Shown: piece after piece, positions 49,762-60,987 of the stretch
Layout: each line of letters starts with the position of its first letter
How positions within the stretch are numbered: position 1 is the first letter of the stretch
Source of the DNA: Lepidurus packardi
Taxonomy: Eukaryota; Arthropoda; Branchiopoda; Notostraca; Triopsidae
Length of the DNA stretch: 64,000 bases
Assembly (NCBI GenBank): GCA_023053545.1
Contig: JAKZAN010000004.1
Coordinates: 868,001-932,000, forward strand
Reading direction: 5' to 3'
Translations under genes and position numbers: made by a program
The notes under the pieces: generated by a model
What the model saw: the letters and a program-made list of their open reading frames with translations, nothing else
The model's database searches: none
What the model was told of the DNA's origin: nothing

Positions 49762-52227
49762 TTAGGAGGTATCGGGGTTGGCTAATACCGACCACACATA
49801 CAATGTATTCGTGTTCGGATCTCGTACAGTAACTGCTTCCAAACCATCTCGATCATAACCTATTTCTCCATTTTCTTCCACTAAATGAACTTCCTCGACT
49901 CCACCTTCCTCCTCCCCTTCTCTGTCTTCCCCATCATCGTCTTTGTCATTCTCGACCGTCACCATTTCTTCCGAAGGAATTATCGTAAACATTACCGAAC
50001 CATCTTCATCCACTTCCTCGTGTAGGGTCGCCACAGCTGCTTCCACGGAAGATTGTGCGCCCTAAGAAATACAAAAATTTGAATTAACAAACATTTATTC
50101 TCCTTAAAATCTCTATGTTTTTAAAAACAAAATAATGTTTACTTTGGATTTCCGGCCTTTGAGTATCGTCAATTGTCGTTTCACCGCGTCGGTACCCTCG
50201 GAATCGGAGTAACTGACGAGCAAGGCCGGTTCGGACCCATCCCTACTGTGCATTTGCATGTGGCGCTTCATATCGGATCGCATTCGGAACGCTTTATTGC
50301 AGACGGGACAGGTATGGGGTTTTTCTCCGGTGTGGATCCGCCGATGGTTCAGCAAGTACGAGGAGGCGCGGAATCCCTTCCCGCAAAAGTCGCATTTGTA
50401 GTTGCGTTCGTTCGTATGCACGCGGCGATGGACGATGAGACTGTACTTCCTTGCAAAATCCTTACCGCAAAACTCGCACTGGTATTGCCGCACCCCGGAA
50501 TGGATGGACGTGTAGTGGTACTTGAGGTCGCCCCATTGCCGGAACTCCCGCCCGCAGGCTTGGCACTTGTACGGTCTGGCGCCGCTATGGACCCGCATAT
50601 GGACCTTCAGCGCCCCATTGGCGAAGAAACTTTTCCCGCACACTTCGCACATATGCGTGCGGTCACCCGCATGGGTCCGAATGTGGTACCCGAGCGAGTT
50701 TTTGTGGGCAAAAATGCGGTCGCAGACCGGACAGTGGTACCCTAATTCCGTCTGCTTGAAGGCGGGTTGTTTCGGTTTGCGGCCTCTCCGCGCAGGCGCC
50801 ACCTGATGGTCGTCCCGTAGATGATGAAAGAGGCGTTTCTTGGAGGAGTAGACCGCGCCGCAGACTTCGCAGCAATGACCGTCGATACTCGGGTTATGGT
50901 CCTTGGACGGGGCGCCGGGTATGTCCCCCAATTCCTTGTCCAAATGATCTTCATCTTCGTCCTCCTCTTCATTGGAATCCATGTCGATCTCGTGATCCTC
51001 TTCGTCCTCTTCGCCTTGCAACTTGACCAAGGACACGGTCTCGTCCTCGTCGTCGTCGCCGAGCAACGGCTCCTCGTCTTTGCCGTGCACGTTCTCCACA
51101 TGGGTGTCCAAGGCCTCTTTGAGACGGAAGCTGGTGTTGCACTGGGCGCAATGGTAGGTTTTGGATTTTTCCGGATGGAAGTTCCGTACGTGGGCTTGCT
51201 GGGCTTTCACGTTCCTGAAGGATTTTAAGCAAATCTCGCAGGTGGTCGCGGCGGCCTGCTCGGCATGGTCTTCCTTCTTGAGATTGGCGACGTCGACTTT
51301 GCTGACCGTAGCAGCAGTAGCATCTTTGCGTGGCCGACCACGACGCCGCGCTTGGGGTTCGTAGTGCTGTTTCAGGTGGCTGAAAAAGGTCTTTTGGTCG
51401 TCGAATCCATCGGCGCAGATGTCACAATTGTAGCTTTTCCGATGGAGTTCCAGCCGATGCGCTCTTAAGATTTCCAGACTTTCGAAAACCTCTTCGCAAT
51501 CAACGCATTTGGGTTCTTCTTCGACCGTTTCTTCCTCAGGTTCAGGTTGTTCTAAAGGATCCACGTCCTTGACGACTTCTTCAGGTTCTTCAGCCTCTTC
51601 GGAGTCTTCCATGAGCCACAGTTTCTTGATACCGCCGTCCAGCATCTTCTTCCCGATGCGGGCCGAGCGTAAACCCATCGCCTGGATGTTGGGGTCGATG
51701 AAAGGGTCGGAGGTGGCCTCGGGCACCCATTCTTTGTCCGCTTGGATGACGCGCGGGGTCTGTTGGTCCTTACGGGGGCGGCCCCGTTTGCGTTTGACGG
51801 GCGCAGCAGGAGGCGGTTCGGGAAACTCAACTACAGAGGACATGGCTTCTTGCAGAATGTCATTCTCGCGATGGCGATCCAGGAATTCCACTTGGACTTG
51901 GTTGGTCTCGTCGTTGAGGTTATTGTCGTCGTTTTGGGTCACGCGATTTTGTAAGGCCAGCAGTAGTTCGGAAACTTGCTGCCGGTTTTCAGGCGTAACC
52001 ACGATGGTGATGCCCTCACTCGGGATACTGACTTCCGTGTCGTCTTCGACGTCGCCCAAGTCCATTTGGTCCGGCATGACGGTAAAGTTGTCGTCAGTGC
52101 CATCCGAAAAGACGATCACGGCCTGGGAATTCTCTTGACTGGTGGTTTCATCGTCTTGCGAGATTAAGTCGTCGCCGTTGGACAAGAAGGCCTCTTCGTT
52201 GTCCCCAGCGTCTGTAATATCGCCCAT
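49762..52227 (-). CDS. C2H2 zinc-finger protein with AT-hooks
   Basis: Exons are 52227-50143 and 50061-49762, encoding 794 residues; a leader intron likely lies at about 52232-52520. The acidic N-terminus (1-140) precedes an AT-hook at 145-153 (KRKRGRPRK), and a second lies at 295-302. Eleven C2H2 fingers start near 241, 267, 330, 359, 452, 498, 526, 554, 583, 611 and 639. The last six are in tandem with HTGEKP-like linkers (THAGDRTH, VHSGARPY, IHSGVRQY, VHTNERNY, IHTGEKPH), and an acidic block at 388-430 separates the finger groups. The C-terminus is again acidic (NDKDDDGEDREGEEEGG). A nuclear DNA-binding regulator is certain in kind. I do not recognise the orthologue; the finger sequences do not look like CTCF despite the same count. 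Confidence 0.9.
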
Positions 52228-52520
52228 GTCCTAGAGAAAAATGTGCATTAATTAGAGTGTGAAAATAAATTGCTCCTTTTTAAATTAAGTTTTAATTTAA
52301 GTTTTTTATAAAATATTCTTTAATAAATTATCGTATTCTTTAATACATTCTTTATAATATATTACAATATGTATTTATGTATACATGTATATGTATTTTA
52401 TTATGTATTCTTAAATTGTTTATAAAGTAAAATGTGCACGTCAAAAAGTAAAACAAGTAACGCGGTTTTACTTGTCAAGAAATATGTTCATATATTAATA
52501 AAATTCCATTGTTTACTCAC

Positions 52521-53340
52521 GACTGTTTTAAAGCCACGATTGGGATGCAACATTACAAGTAGGAAAATTTTTAATAGTTAGGACATCAGATGTCACAAAT
52601 ACGTATGCCATTGTTGTTTTAAGTTTGGTTTAGAGGAGTTATAAGAATTGTTCAAGAAATTTTGAGGTTTCAGATAGCACTTGCAAACACAAATTCAAAA
52701 AAGCGTGTCAAACTGGACAAAATCCTTCTTGCATTTATTTAAGGTTAAAATAATACCTATAAGTGCGTTAAACTAAGGGATACTTACTTTTTATAATATA
52801 GATTTATCTTCCATGAAGGGTTTGTAAATTAAGTCTTTTTAAAGTAAATTTCGCTTCGATTCAAATAATCTAAACACTAAATGGCGTCGCTGGAAAGAAG
52901 AACGCAGCGAGAAACCGCATTGGAAATGAAGAGGCGGAGCCAAGCCCTTGCCTAAAATACGAGCCAACTATGAGGAGGAGGTGCCAAGCTTTCAGGAGGG
53001 AAATAAAAATGCTTTGCATGTAGCGCCATCAAACGCTTTTAGAAAGGCATTATTGAAATAAATTCTGCCATTTGGAGAAAGATACGTTTAATAAACTTCG
53101 ACTCTTATCATTTATTGAGATTTTGATGGATTATTATTACACATTATTCTAAGAATAGTGAACGATGTTTCATTTCTTTTAAGAGCCGCTCCCGAGTTAG
53201 ACTTGCGAAGTTTTAACATTTTCCACCACGAAAGCCGTAAATAACGCTGGGTGCGTAACATTATTGATGTAGCTTATACTTGCGCTTTGTTACTTGCTTG
53301 CATTGTTAGACTTCCTCTGTGCTTTGCAAGTTTTAGTGAA
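52521..53340. other. 5' flank of the zinc-finger gene; no other gene
   Basis: A donor at about 52520 (minus) likely ends a short non-coding first exon of the zinc-finger gene. The rest is AT-rich with no recognised feature. Confidence 0.4.
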
Positions 53341-53343
53341 AAA

Positions 53344-53725
53344 ATGCCAAGTAAGCTGCCACCAAAGGCAAAATATAAACGTTGTGGTAGCTATTGCGTT
53401 GCTTAAGGTTGTAATAACGAAGGAAGTTCTGGAGTAGGTATCTTTATTTTCCCGAAAGACACAGAAAGAACGGGGTTTGCAAGTGCAGAGGACTGGAGCT
53501 CATTTTGTGGACCCCAAAAATAAATGGGTATCTCTCTGTGGTGAACATTTCACCGAAGATCAATTTGATACTAGTATTTATCGACAATTAGGAACAGGAT
53601 TTCGGGTAAAACGTCGTAGTAGGAGTTTGTTGCCTACCGATATCCTTACTAAGTTTCAGTCTGGCTACATAGTGCACGCAAACCTCGGAAAACCTCCGCT
53701 ATGGAGAAAAGACAACTTCACATAA
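53344..53725 (+). pseudogene. Broken THAP-domain protein
   Basis: The frame from ATG 53344 (MPSKLPPKAKYKRCGSYCVA) is stopped by TAA at 53403 and continues GCNNEGSSGVGIFIFPKDTE. After a frameshift the other frame gives NKWVSLCGEHFTEDQFDT. Together these show the C2CH THAP zinc-finger order (C-x2-4-C ... FPKD ... CxxHF). The downstream part, RQLGTGFRVKRRSRSLLPTD, fits the end of the domain (the AVPTIF-like region). No transposase or other domain follows. It may derive from a host THAP gene or a P-like transposon. The opposite strand at 54118-54015 opens an acidic frame (MAEDSDKSEYF) that I could not extend in phase. Confidence 0.65.
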
Positions 53726-54851
53726 AAAATAAGCATATATTTCAATCCTAAATAGTATAATATAATAGCATACGCATGTTCTGGACTATGCAAGAATTGA
53801 TACTTTAAAGCGAAAGTAGTTATAACGTAATAGTTATAAGAGCTTGTCTGCCCTAGTTTTCTCGAAGCACATGATGTTTTACAATACGTTACCAGTAAAA
53901 AAACGTCAGAATCTTCAATTACAGTTGGCTCTCCCATTGCCGACAATTCAGGCACATTGGAAAGCTTTCGCTTCTTCTGTGGCTGAAAGTTATATATAGG
54001 ACTGAGCACCTTACATTTTTGGTACAGGAATGCAAAAACATTCATTGAGTTCCGTCCCTTTATCCTCTAAAATGTCATCTCTATCAAAATACTCGCTTTT
54101 GTCCGAATCTTCTGCCATTTTATTCGCTTAGGGGTCTCATTTTGACACTTCGTACACAACAAGCGCACCGGGGTAACGTCACTGGTCCACGTGACCGCGC
54201 TTGGCCAATGGCAAAAATGACCGATTTGAATATTCTTTTTTATTTTCTTTATATCTCAGTTATTATTTTGCATATGATAAAAATAAACATATAATCGGAG
54301 ACTAAATTCTTTAGTCTTTTAAGAAAAAATTTTGTTTGCTAGCTATTGCTCTTTAAGTCCCTAAAACTTTCTTTTTTGGTATATGTTTCTGTGTGATGTA
54401 GTATTCACCCTTACGGACACACGGAGAAAGGAATAAAGTATTAGCTATTATAATAACCAGAAGTTTACTTCTTCCAAGGAAAATCTTAATGAATTCCAGT
54501 ACATTCATCAAAGCTATAAGATAGCTGACTCGATGACTAATTATAATAGTCTTCCTAAAAGCTTGCCTTCTGTTCAACACGTGTTAGCAGTATAAGGAAT
54601 GGTATTCTGAACCCTCGCCGTACGATACTTGACTGATTAGGACGTCAAGTAGGATTGGTTAATGGTCTCTCTTTTGACTTAACCACAACGTATCTATAAT
54701 TGAGAAGCTCCATGCTCCACCTTAGACCCTGTCGTCTCACACACGCCTGGGGATCGTAGATGCTTTAAAAGCAAATCTCAGAGCTTCCCAAATGTTATTG
54801 AGCTCTTTTGAATACTAGAAAGCGGACGAACAACAACAACCCTCGAATAGC
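53726..54851. other. No supported gene
   Basis: Contains the acidic minus-strand frame at 54015-54118 and a basic PQKKRKLS stretch near 53980 that do not splice together in phase. The rest is intergenic. Confidence 0.4.
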
Positions 54852-57374
54852 ATGGCGTCCAAAGGTAAACCATGTTAATACTCAAATTTAAAATCCTGTG
54901 CAAATAATTGCTATAATTGTTCATCAAGTGAGAGAAGCCATGAAAACCTACTGGAATCAGTACGAGCCAACCATTGAATCCATGATGTTAAGTGCAGACG
55001 CTAAGAAAATCGACGAAATAGAAAAATGGGAAATCCTCTCCTATTTACCACCGCTAGAGGGCAAATCCGTGTTGGAATTAGGTTCCGGCATAGGGTACAA
55101 AAATTTGAATAATCCTCTTGACTACTTTTTAACAAAATTATTTCCTAAATCGTAAAATAAAACTAAATCTCTTTCTTTGTTAATGTAAAACAGACGTTTC
55201 ACAGAGCAAATAGCTCTGTCTACCAGTCACGTGACGACCGTCGACTTCATGGACTCTTACGTCGAACAAAACCGGCTAAAGAACGGACACCACTCGCATG
55301 TCGAGTTTCTCCAAGCTGATGTGACGGAACTCACGCTTGCTCCAGCCAAATACGATGTTATCTTCTCCAACTGGCTCCTCATGTATCTCTCCGACGAGGA
55401 AGTCCAAACACTCACCCAGAACATGCTCACGTGGCTCAAACCTGACGGTTTCCTCTTTATCAGAGAATCCTGTTTCCATCCTTCAGGTAAGCGTTTAATG
55501 CCTCTTTGTCTTCTCAAATTTGCCAGAAGTATGTAGGCCTATCTTATAGCTCCCTTAGCAATCCTTAAGCTAACACAATATAGCTTGCTAAAGATAATTT
55601 AAGCTAATAAATATAATCTTTACACTTGGATTCTTAGCGCAGTTGTCAAGGGTTTCCTGTGCGTGACGACACCGACACGTATTCACAAAGGGGCCACCAA
55701 GTCCAAACACAAAGGAATACGTAATCTGTTATCTATATTAGTATATATAAGTATCGTACGTTGTGGGCTCAAGGGTCTTGTCTTCAGTCCTCACACACAG
55801 AGCGAGATGAGAGAGAGAATACGTGATAAGAAAGATAAAATAGAGAAGAAGGGGTCTGTTAGACAGATGTTGACCCTTGGACATAGAGAACGAATTTATC
55901 GTCTGGCTTTTCTTGCTCCTAAGCTTGTCTTGTGAACTTTGGTCTCCCCTAGGAAATATCAAGCTTGGGAACAACCCGACGTTCTACCGGTCTCCAACTG
56001 AGTACTTCTCTCTCCTCCAGGGAGAAGTGAGCATAGGAAAGCAGCCCAGTGTCTTCGCCCTTCAACGTGCTAATTCGGTGAAGACTTACATTGCAGTGAG
56101 TATACTCCTCCTTTCCCCTACTGTATGTCACTCGCCTGTTTCGTCGCTTAACAATGAATACTGTAGTATAGTTTGCTTAACAGTGAATTTATTGGAGGTT
56201 TTTGTGTTTCTGCGGTGACGAACAGGCCAAAGGGAATCCGAACCAGCTGTGCTTTCTGCTACGCAAAATGTCGCATTCCGAACAAGAATATGAAAGTTTC
56301 CAGGCTTTCTTGGATGAAAACCAATATACCCGGAAGGGAATCCTGCGCTACGAGCGAATATTCGGTAAAACGTTCGTTAGTACCGGCGGCCTCAAGACAA
56401 CTCACGTAAACATCCCGAATTTTTAAATTTCATGATTATTATTACATTTATATTATATTGTATTATTATTCTTTCATTTGTATATTTTATTATTATTCTT
56501 ACATTTATTCGCTACTTAAAAAGTGTAGCTAATAATAAATTTTATTTCCGTAGGAATTCTGCGAGAAATTGAATCTGAACGAAAGCGACCATGTACTGGA
56601 CGTGGGCTGCGGAATTGGAGGATCAGCATTTCATATGGCCGAGAAATACGGATGCAAGGTGCACGGAGTCGACCTGTCCACCAACATGATCTCATTAGCT
56701 CTCGAAAACCAAGCCCAGATGCCCTTAAATGTGAAGACGAAAGTATCGTTTGAAATCACTGATATCACGAAACAGACTTACCAGGCGCAGTCGTTCGATG
56801 TTGTGTATAGTCGGGACACTATACTCCATATTGGGGATAAAGAAGCACTCTTTAAGAACTTCTGGGTAAGACGAAACTATTGATAAAGCAACAAATAAAT
56901 ATTAATGTATTATGGTTTCATTTTAGAATTGGTTGAAGCCCGGAGGCCGTTTGTTGATTTCCGATTACTGCCGCGGGGACCAATCACATAAGGAAGATTT
57001 CTTGCGCTACGTTTCCCAGCGTGGGTACCACTTGCTCACGGTAGCAGAATACGGAGATCTTTTGGGCAAAGCTGGATTCCATAATGTTCAAGCTATTGAC
57101 AAGACGTCGTACTTTGTTGATATTTTGCAAGAGGAAATTAAACACTTCCAGAGCATCAAGCAGTCTTTCTGCGAGGTAATTATACAAGCCTATTGAAACT
57201 GAATTACTTTAAAGACTGCATGTATTTCTGCGGAATTTTTAACATGTTATTGGGAATTTTCTACAGGAATTTTCGGAGAAAGATTTCGACTACATATTAG
57301 AAGGATGGGAAGCCAAGATTAATCGTTGTGAAGCTGGAGATCAGTCTTGGGGACTCTTTATTGCTCAAAAGTAG
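54852..57374 (+). CDS. Two-domain phosphoethanolamine N-methyltransferase
   Basis: Uses S-adenosylmethionine to methylate phosphoethanolamine stepwise to phosphocholine, in the cytosol. Exons are 54852-54864, 54929-55094, 55194-55486, 55953-56095, 56226-56405, 56554-56865, 56927-57175 and 57267-57374: 1464 nt, 487 residues, almost the length of plant PEAMT (about 490). The first methyltransferase domain has VLELGSGIG (about 54-62) and NWLLMYLSDEEV. The linker carries PTFYRSPTEYF and NPNQLCFLLRK. The second domain has VLDVGCGIGGSAFHMAEKYG (about 279-298), FDVVYSRDTILHI, WLKPGGRLLISDYCR and GYHLLTVAEYGDLL. Both motif-I sequences are intact, so both halves look active. In plants one protein has both domains, while in C. 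elegans PMT-1 and PMT-2 are separate. All exon joins are in phase. The gene symbol is uncertain, so I leave it empty. Confidence 0.93.
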
Positions 57375-58925
57375 AACTGTGACAATTACTACGTTCGTAA
57401 GACTTCGGCGTCCTGATTATCAATTGTTAAAGGAAGAATATACCACGCTGCATTTAGAGCTATAAGTTAGGGTATTGTAATTTTTTTTGTTATGTCGTAA
57501 CGACTTTGTTATGTTGTAACGAGTTCTCATTTTTCCAGAATATATGTTATGAAATGTTGACAAACGCTTTTGTTCTTAGGAGCTACTTAATATCTTAACT
57601 CTGGCTGGCACCTCTGACTCAAGAATGCCGATTTACTTTTGCCAGCAGAAGAGGAGTGTTCAGGGATCTTATCTTAAGAAAACTCTTGAAGAGTCACGAA
57701 ATGCTACACATTTTGTTGAACATTCAATTTTCGTTGTTGCGAAAGTATTACATTTCTTGAATTCGGCAAGACAGTTGCCAGATCATTCCTGACCGTTTTT
57801 CGTTGTCACACCTTTTGGTAATATACTAGCCAAGGAATTATTGGAATTATTCAAGATTGAATTTGGGTCGTTTGAAACCTCGAAAGAAGAGGTCGTTCAG
57901 AACACTTATTAAATATGTCGCAAGAAACTGAATATGAAGGTAAGATATACCTAGTGTAAGCATGCGCCTCGAACCGATCGCACGACAATAACTGCTGGCA
58001 AAGAAAAGCAATTCGTTTGCGTTGTAAACGACGCGCGTCCCGTTCCAACTGTGATCTGGAAGATTGGTAAATGCTAAACTATCTTAAGGCAATGGCTTGT
58101 TTTGTTTAGAGGTAGCGTTTTAGTCTTTGCAGGAGATGTTGAAGTTGATAGCGAGGATTATACAGTAATTTCGCGAGTAGACAGGAACACAAAAGCTTCC
58201 AAGGGCAGCATTTGAAACGACGTTTAACACCAGAAGATAACAGTAAAGTATTCTAGTGTATCGCTATTTGATACCGTTTTCAGTCAAATTTGCCTCAGCT
58301 CCCTTCAGGAGACTGTCGGATCCGTCACTTTACACGACAGGCCAATTTGGATTTCCAGATCGATACATCTGATATCGATATCTATCGATATCGATATCAG
58401 GTATCTGAGCAATACTCGATTCATGGTGTAACCCCACCCGCGACCGTGACCCGATTCCACCAACTAAGGCAATTTCGGGCTCGACTGCACATTAGCAGAC
58501 ATTGTTCATGCTTATCCATTTTTCCCCCATTTAGTGAACGGTGTTAGGAAAGCTCACTGTTCTTTTTTATGTTGTAACGACTATATAGTTCTAATTTTTC
58601 CAGAATATATGGAATGAAACGTTGATAAACGCGTTTTTTTCTTAGGAGTTACTTTTTACTTCGGCTTTATGTTACTTCGCCACTAGTAACTCAAAAACCT
58701 CAAATTTTCTTTTGCAAGCAAAACAGGAATGTGTTCATATAATTTGTCTTAAGATAACTTGAATAATAATAAGAAGAATACAATGCTATTTTTCATTGTT
58801 GGGGAGCATTGGTATTCTCATTGTTGGACATTGTTTTAAAATTTTAAGCGTTATTTCATTGTTGAACATTGCAAGCTAGGCCAGTTATTGCTCAACAATG
58901 AAATATGAAGCGAAGAGTTAAATCC
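57375..58925. repeat. Direct repeat 57496-57710 and 58567-58760; palindrome near 58370-58400
   Basis: Both copies run TTATGTTGTAACGA..., then TTTTTCCAGAATATATG, then ...CTTAGGAG and ...GAGTGTTC/GAATGTGTTC. They share about 200 bases with gaps. The first copy begins about 120 bases after the PMT stop, so the PMT 3' flank may have been duplicated. At 58369-58400 a nested GATATCGATATC palindrome occurs. Confidence 0.55.
57915..58215 (+). CDS. Tiny two-exon open frame, 35 residues, uncertain
   Basis: 57915-57939 (MSQETEYE) ends at a strong donor, G|GTAAGA. The acceptor TCTTTGCAG joins 58133-58215, reading GDVEVDSEDYTVISRVDRNT and stopping after SKGSI. The join is in phase and the product is acidic. 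It may be the first exons of a truncated gene or chance. No family is recognised. Confidence 0.25.
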
Positions 58926-59480
58926 CGCAAATATACCATAGCTCAGTACAAGCGGTTTATTAGCACAAGTAATTGGGGGAAAACTTTCAGTTAAAATCAC
59001 TTAATTTCATGAAAAAATTCTTTTGTAGTAAAACTGAGCATACTAATAGTTTAGTGCACAAAAAATCAAAACTTTTTCCTGTGAATAATGAATTAGCAAC
59101 ATGCAAATGAAGTTTGCAACTATGTGAACCATGTCGCCTAAAGAGATGTCCTTTCAAGGACAAAATATGCAAATATGTCCGTTGCATTAGCTGCCAAAGA
59201 AATAAAACTTTCTGTTACAAATTGCTTTAAAATCTTACGTAATAAGACGTTATTCGAGAAATCTTGTTCCAAAAGTTCGACGACTTCATTTGGGACAGCA
59301 AACTGTGGAGACAAGTTGCACTTTTCACAATCAAAACAAGCGTAGAAATTCTTGCCGATAATTAGCTAAAGTTTTTTTTTTTTTTTTACTTTCTTATGCA
59401 AGGCTTTCGCCAAACACTAACGAACATCAGAGCCATCTGTGAAAATCTCGCATAAACAAGCTTAGGTATACGGGAGCCTT
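58926..59480 (+). mobile_element. MITE, CCCGTATACC family, copy d
   Basis: Starts CGCAAATATACCATAGCTCA and ends AGCTTAGGTATACGGGAGCC. The interior matches copies b and c in the same orientation (TTAGTGCACAAA, CATGCAAATGAAGTTTGCAA, AACATCAGAGCCATCTGTGA). It includes a run of 14 T and has no coding frame. Confidence 0.75.
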
Positions 59481-60987
59481 AATAACCGCAAATCCTAGTA
59501 ACTCAAGAAACATTTGCATTATTCCGGTGCTGTATTAAATGTCACGCTTTGTTTTAAATAAAGTCACACAACCTACAATCATATAGTTGAATATCAATAC
59601 AAGCTCAGTTTCGAGAGGAATTCAATCGTAATGTTCGCCAGAGCCAACTTCTTCCTATAGATTCGATCCAAAAAGCGTTGCAAAGTCCAATAAGGCAACT
59701 AATACTTTAACGAAGCCTAAGTGAAACTGACTAACTGCAATTGTAAGAAAGCTTAGATTACAAAAAAAATTTACAAAGTAGGTGGGGTGTTATTTTGCGA
59801 ATTTGAAACCAGAGGACGATGACTTCGCAGATTCCTTTTTCCTTGCCTTGCTATTTGTTCTCTTCATTTGCTTAGAACTCCCGCATGTAACATGCCAGAG
59901 CTGCCAAAGCCAAAGTTTGTTGGCTTCGTATTGCGAACCCCTTAAAAGGACAAACGGTCTTGATCTTGGCCTTGCCATCCTTCTAAGGCGATCTGTAATT
60001 CCTTATTCCAGGCCTGCCTTGTTCCATCTTTGTCTTCTTTTGGTCTGCATAACTTTCCTCCAAACGAGTTTTTCTTAATTTCCAAAGAAAAAACTCCCAA
60101 GAAAACCCTTCCTGTACCTGAATCAACCTATCCACTCGAACCAACACATTCTGCAATAACCATAAATAATTTTTAACCTCTCCACTAAAAAAAGCCTATA
60201 CAATACAATACGATCCGAAACCGAAACAACCCCTTGCTCTTAAACTAGAAATTCCATGAGAAATAGAAAGTGCGCTCATTCAACATCACCCAGATTCCCG
60301 CCATTTATACCAACGACGCCATTGCCACGCTTTCACCTCTATATTAACCGTAACTTGATAGGAGAGAAAGAGAACTTTTTCTTTGACATTCTAAACTAGC
60401 TAGTTATGCTCTAAACATCCCTACCTTGGCACCCAGCCGAGTCCCAACAAAGAAAAAAATACTAAAAAATTCGAATACAACGACAAACCAGAAACCTGAA
60501 GTGGTGTTAACAAACAATGGTTTGTATAAAGATGAGCTAATTTGGAACGGGCGGAACCTCGATTGAGCATGATTACTTACTTTTTTGTAAGGCAGATCGA
60601 CATCAAGGTTAGAGTGAAAAAGTGTATAGGAAATCCCACCCAAAAATTTACGTGGCTTTTAGTGCCGCTTTTCTTTTCCCTCGAAGCCCAGCCTCCCTCG
60701 CCTCTCCTATGATTTATCTGTAGACGACGTTGGCTCATTCTGGACTCGAAGCAGCACAAAACGAATCGAAAGTTGTACAGTTAAAACTCTCAGTTGCAAA
60801 GGTGGTTTCCTCTTCTTAGCACTAAAACATTTGAGCATTGTGGGGATCAGTGGTCCACGAGCTACACGTTCGTTCAGACGGAGTCAGCGTCGCATTGTAC
60901 AATTTGCATAAAATTCATAATCTTAGTGAGGGGAAAAAAGTGACATCATCTTTACAACGAACTTTCACGTTGCGTGCTACTTTTACA
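59481..60987. other. No supported gene
   Basis: A minus-strand frame at 59978-59790 ends in a Lys/Ser-rich tail (KARKKESAKSSSSG), and the stretch before it reads like broken protein (KELQIALEGWQGQDQDRLS). I cannot identify it. The last 150 bases are the leader region of the cuticular gene. Confidence 0.4.

Noticed and set aside
50173-52138. Long plus-strand open frames opposite the zinc-finger gene
   Set aside because: They are shadows of the GC-richer minus-strand coding exon. They show no domain and start and stop irregularly.
49762-52227. CTCF
   Set aside because: The finger number is the same, but the finger sequences, linkers and AT-hook positions do not match CTCF.
59782-60078. Plus-strand frame with a hydrophobic tail
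   Set aside because: No homology is recognised. The opposite strand reads at least as well, and neither has splice or promoter support.
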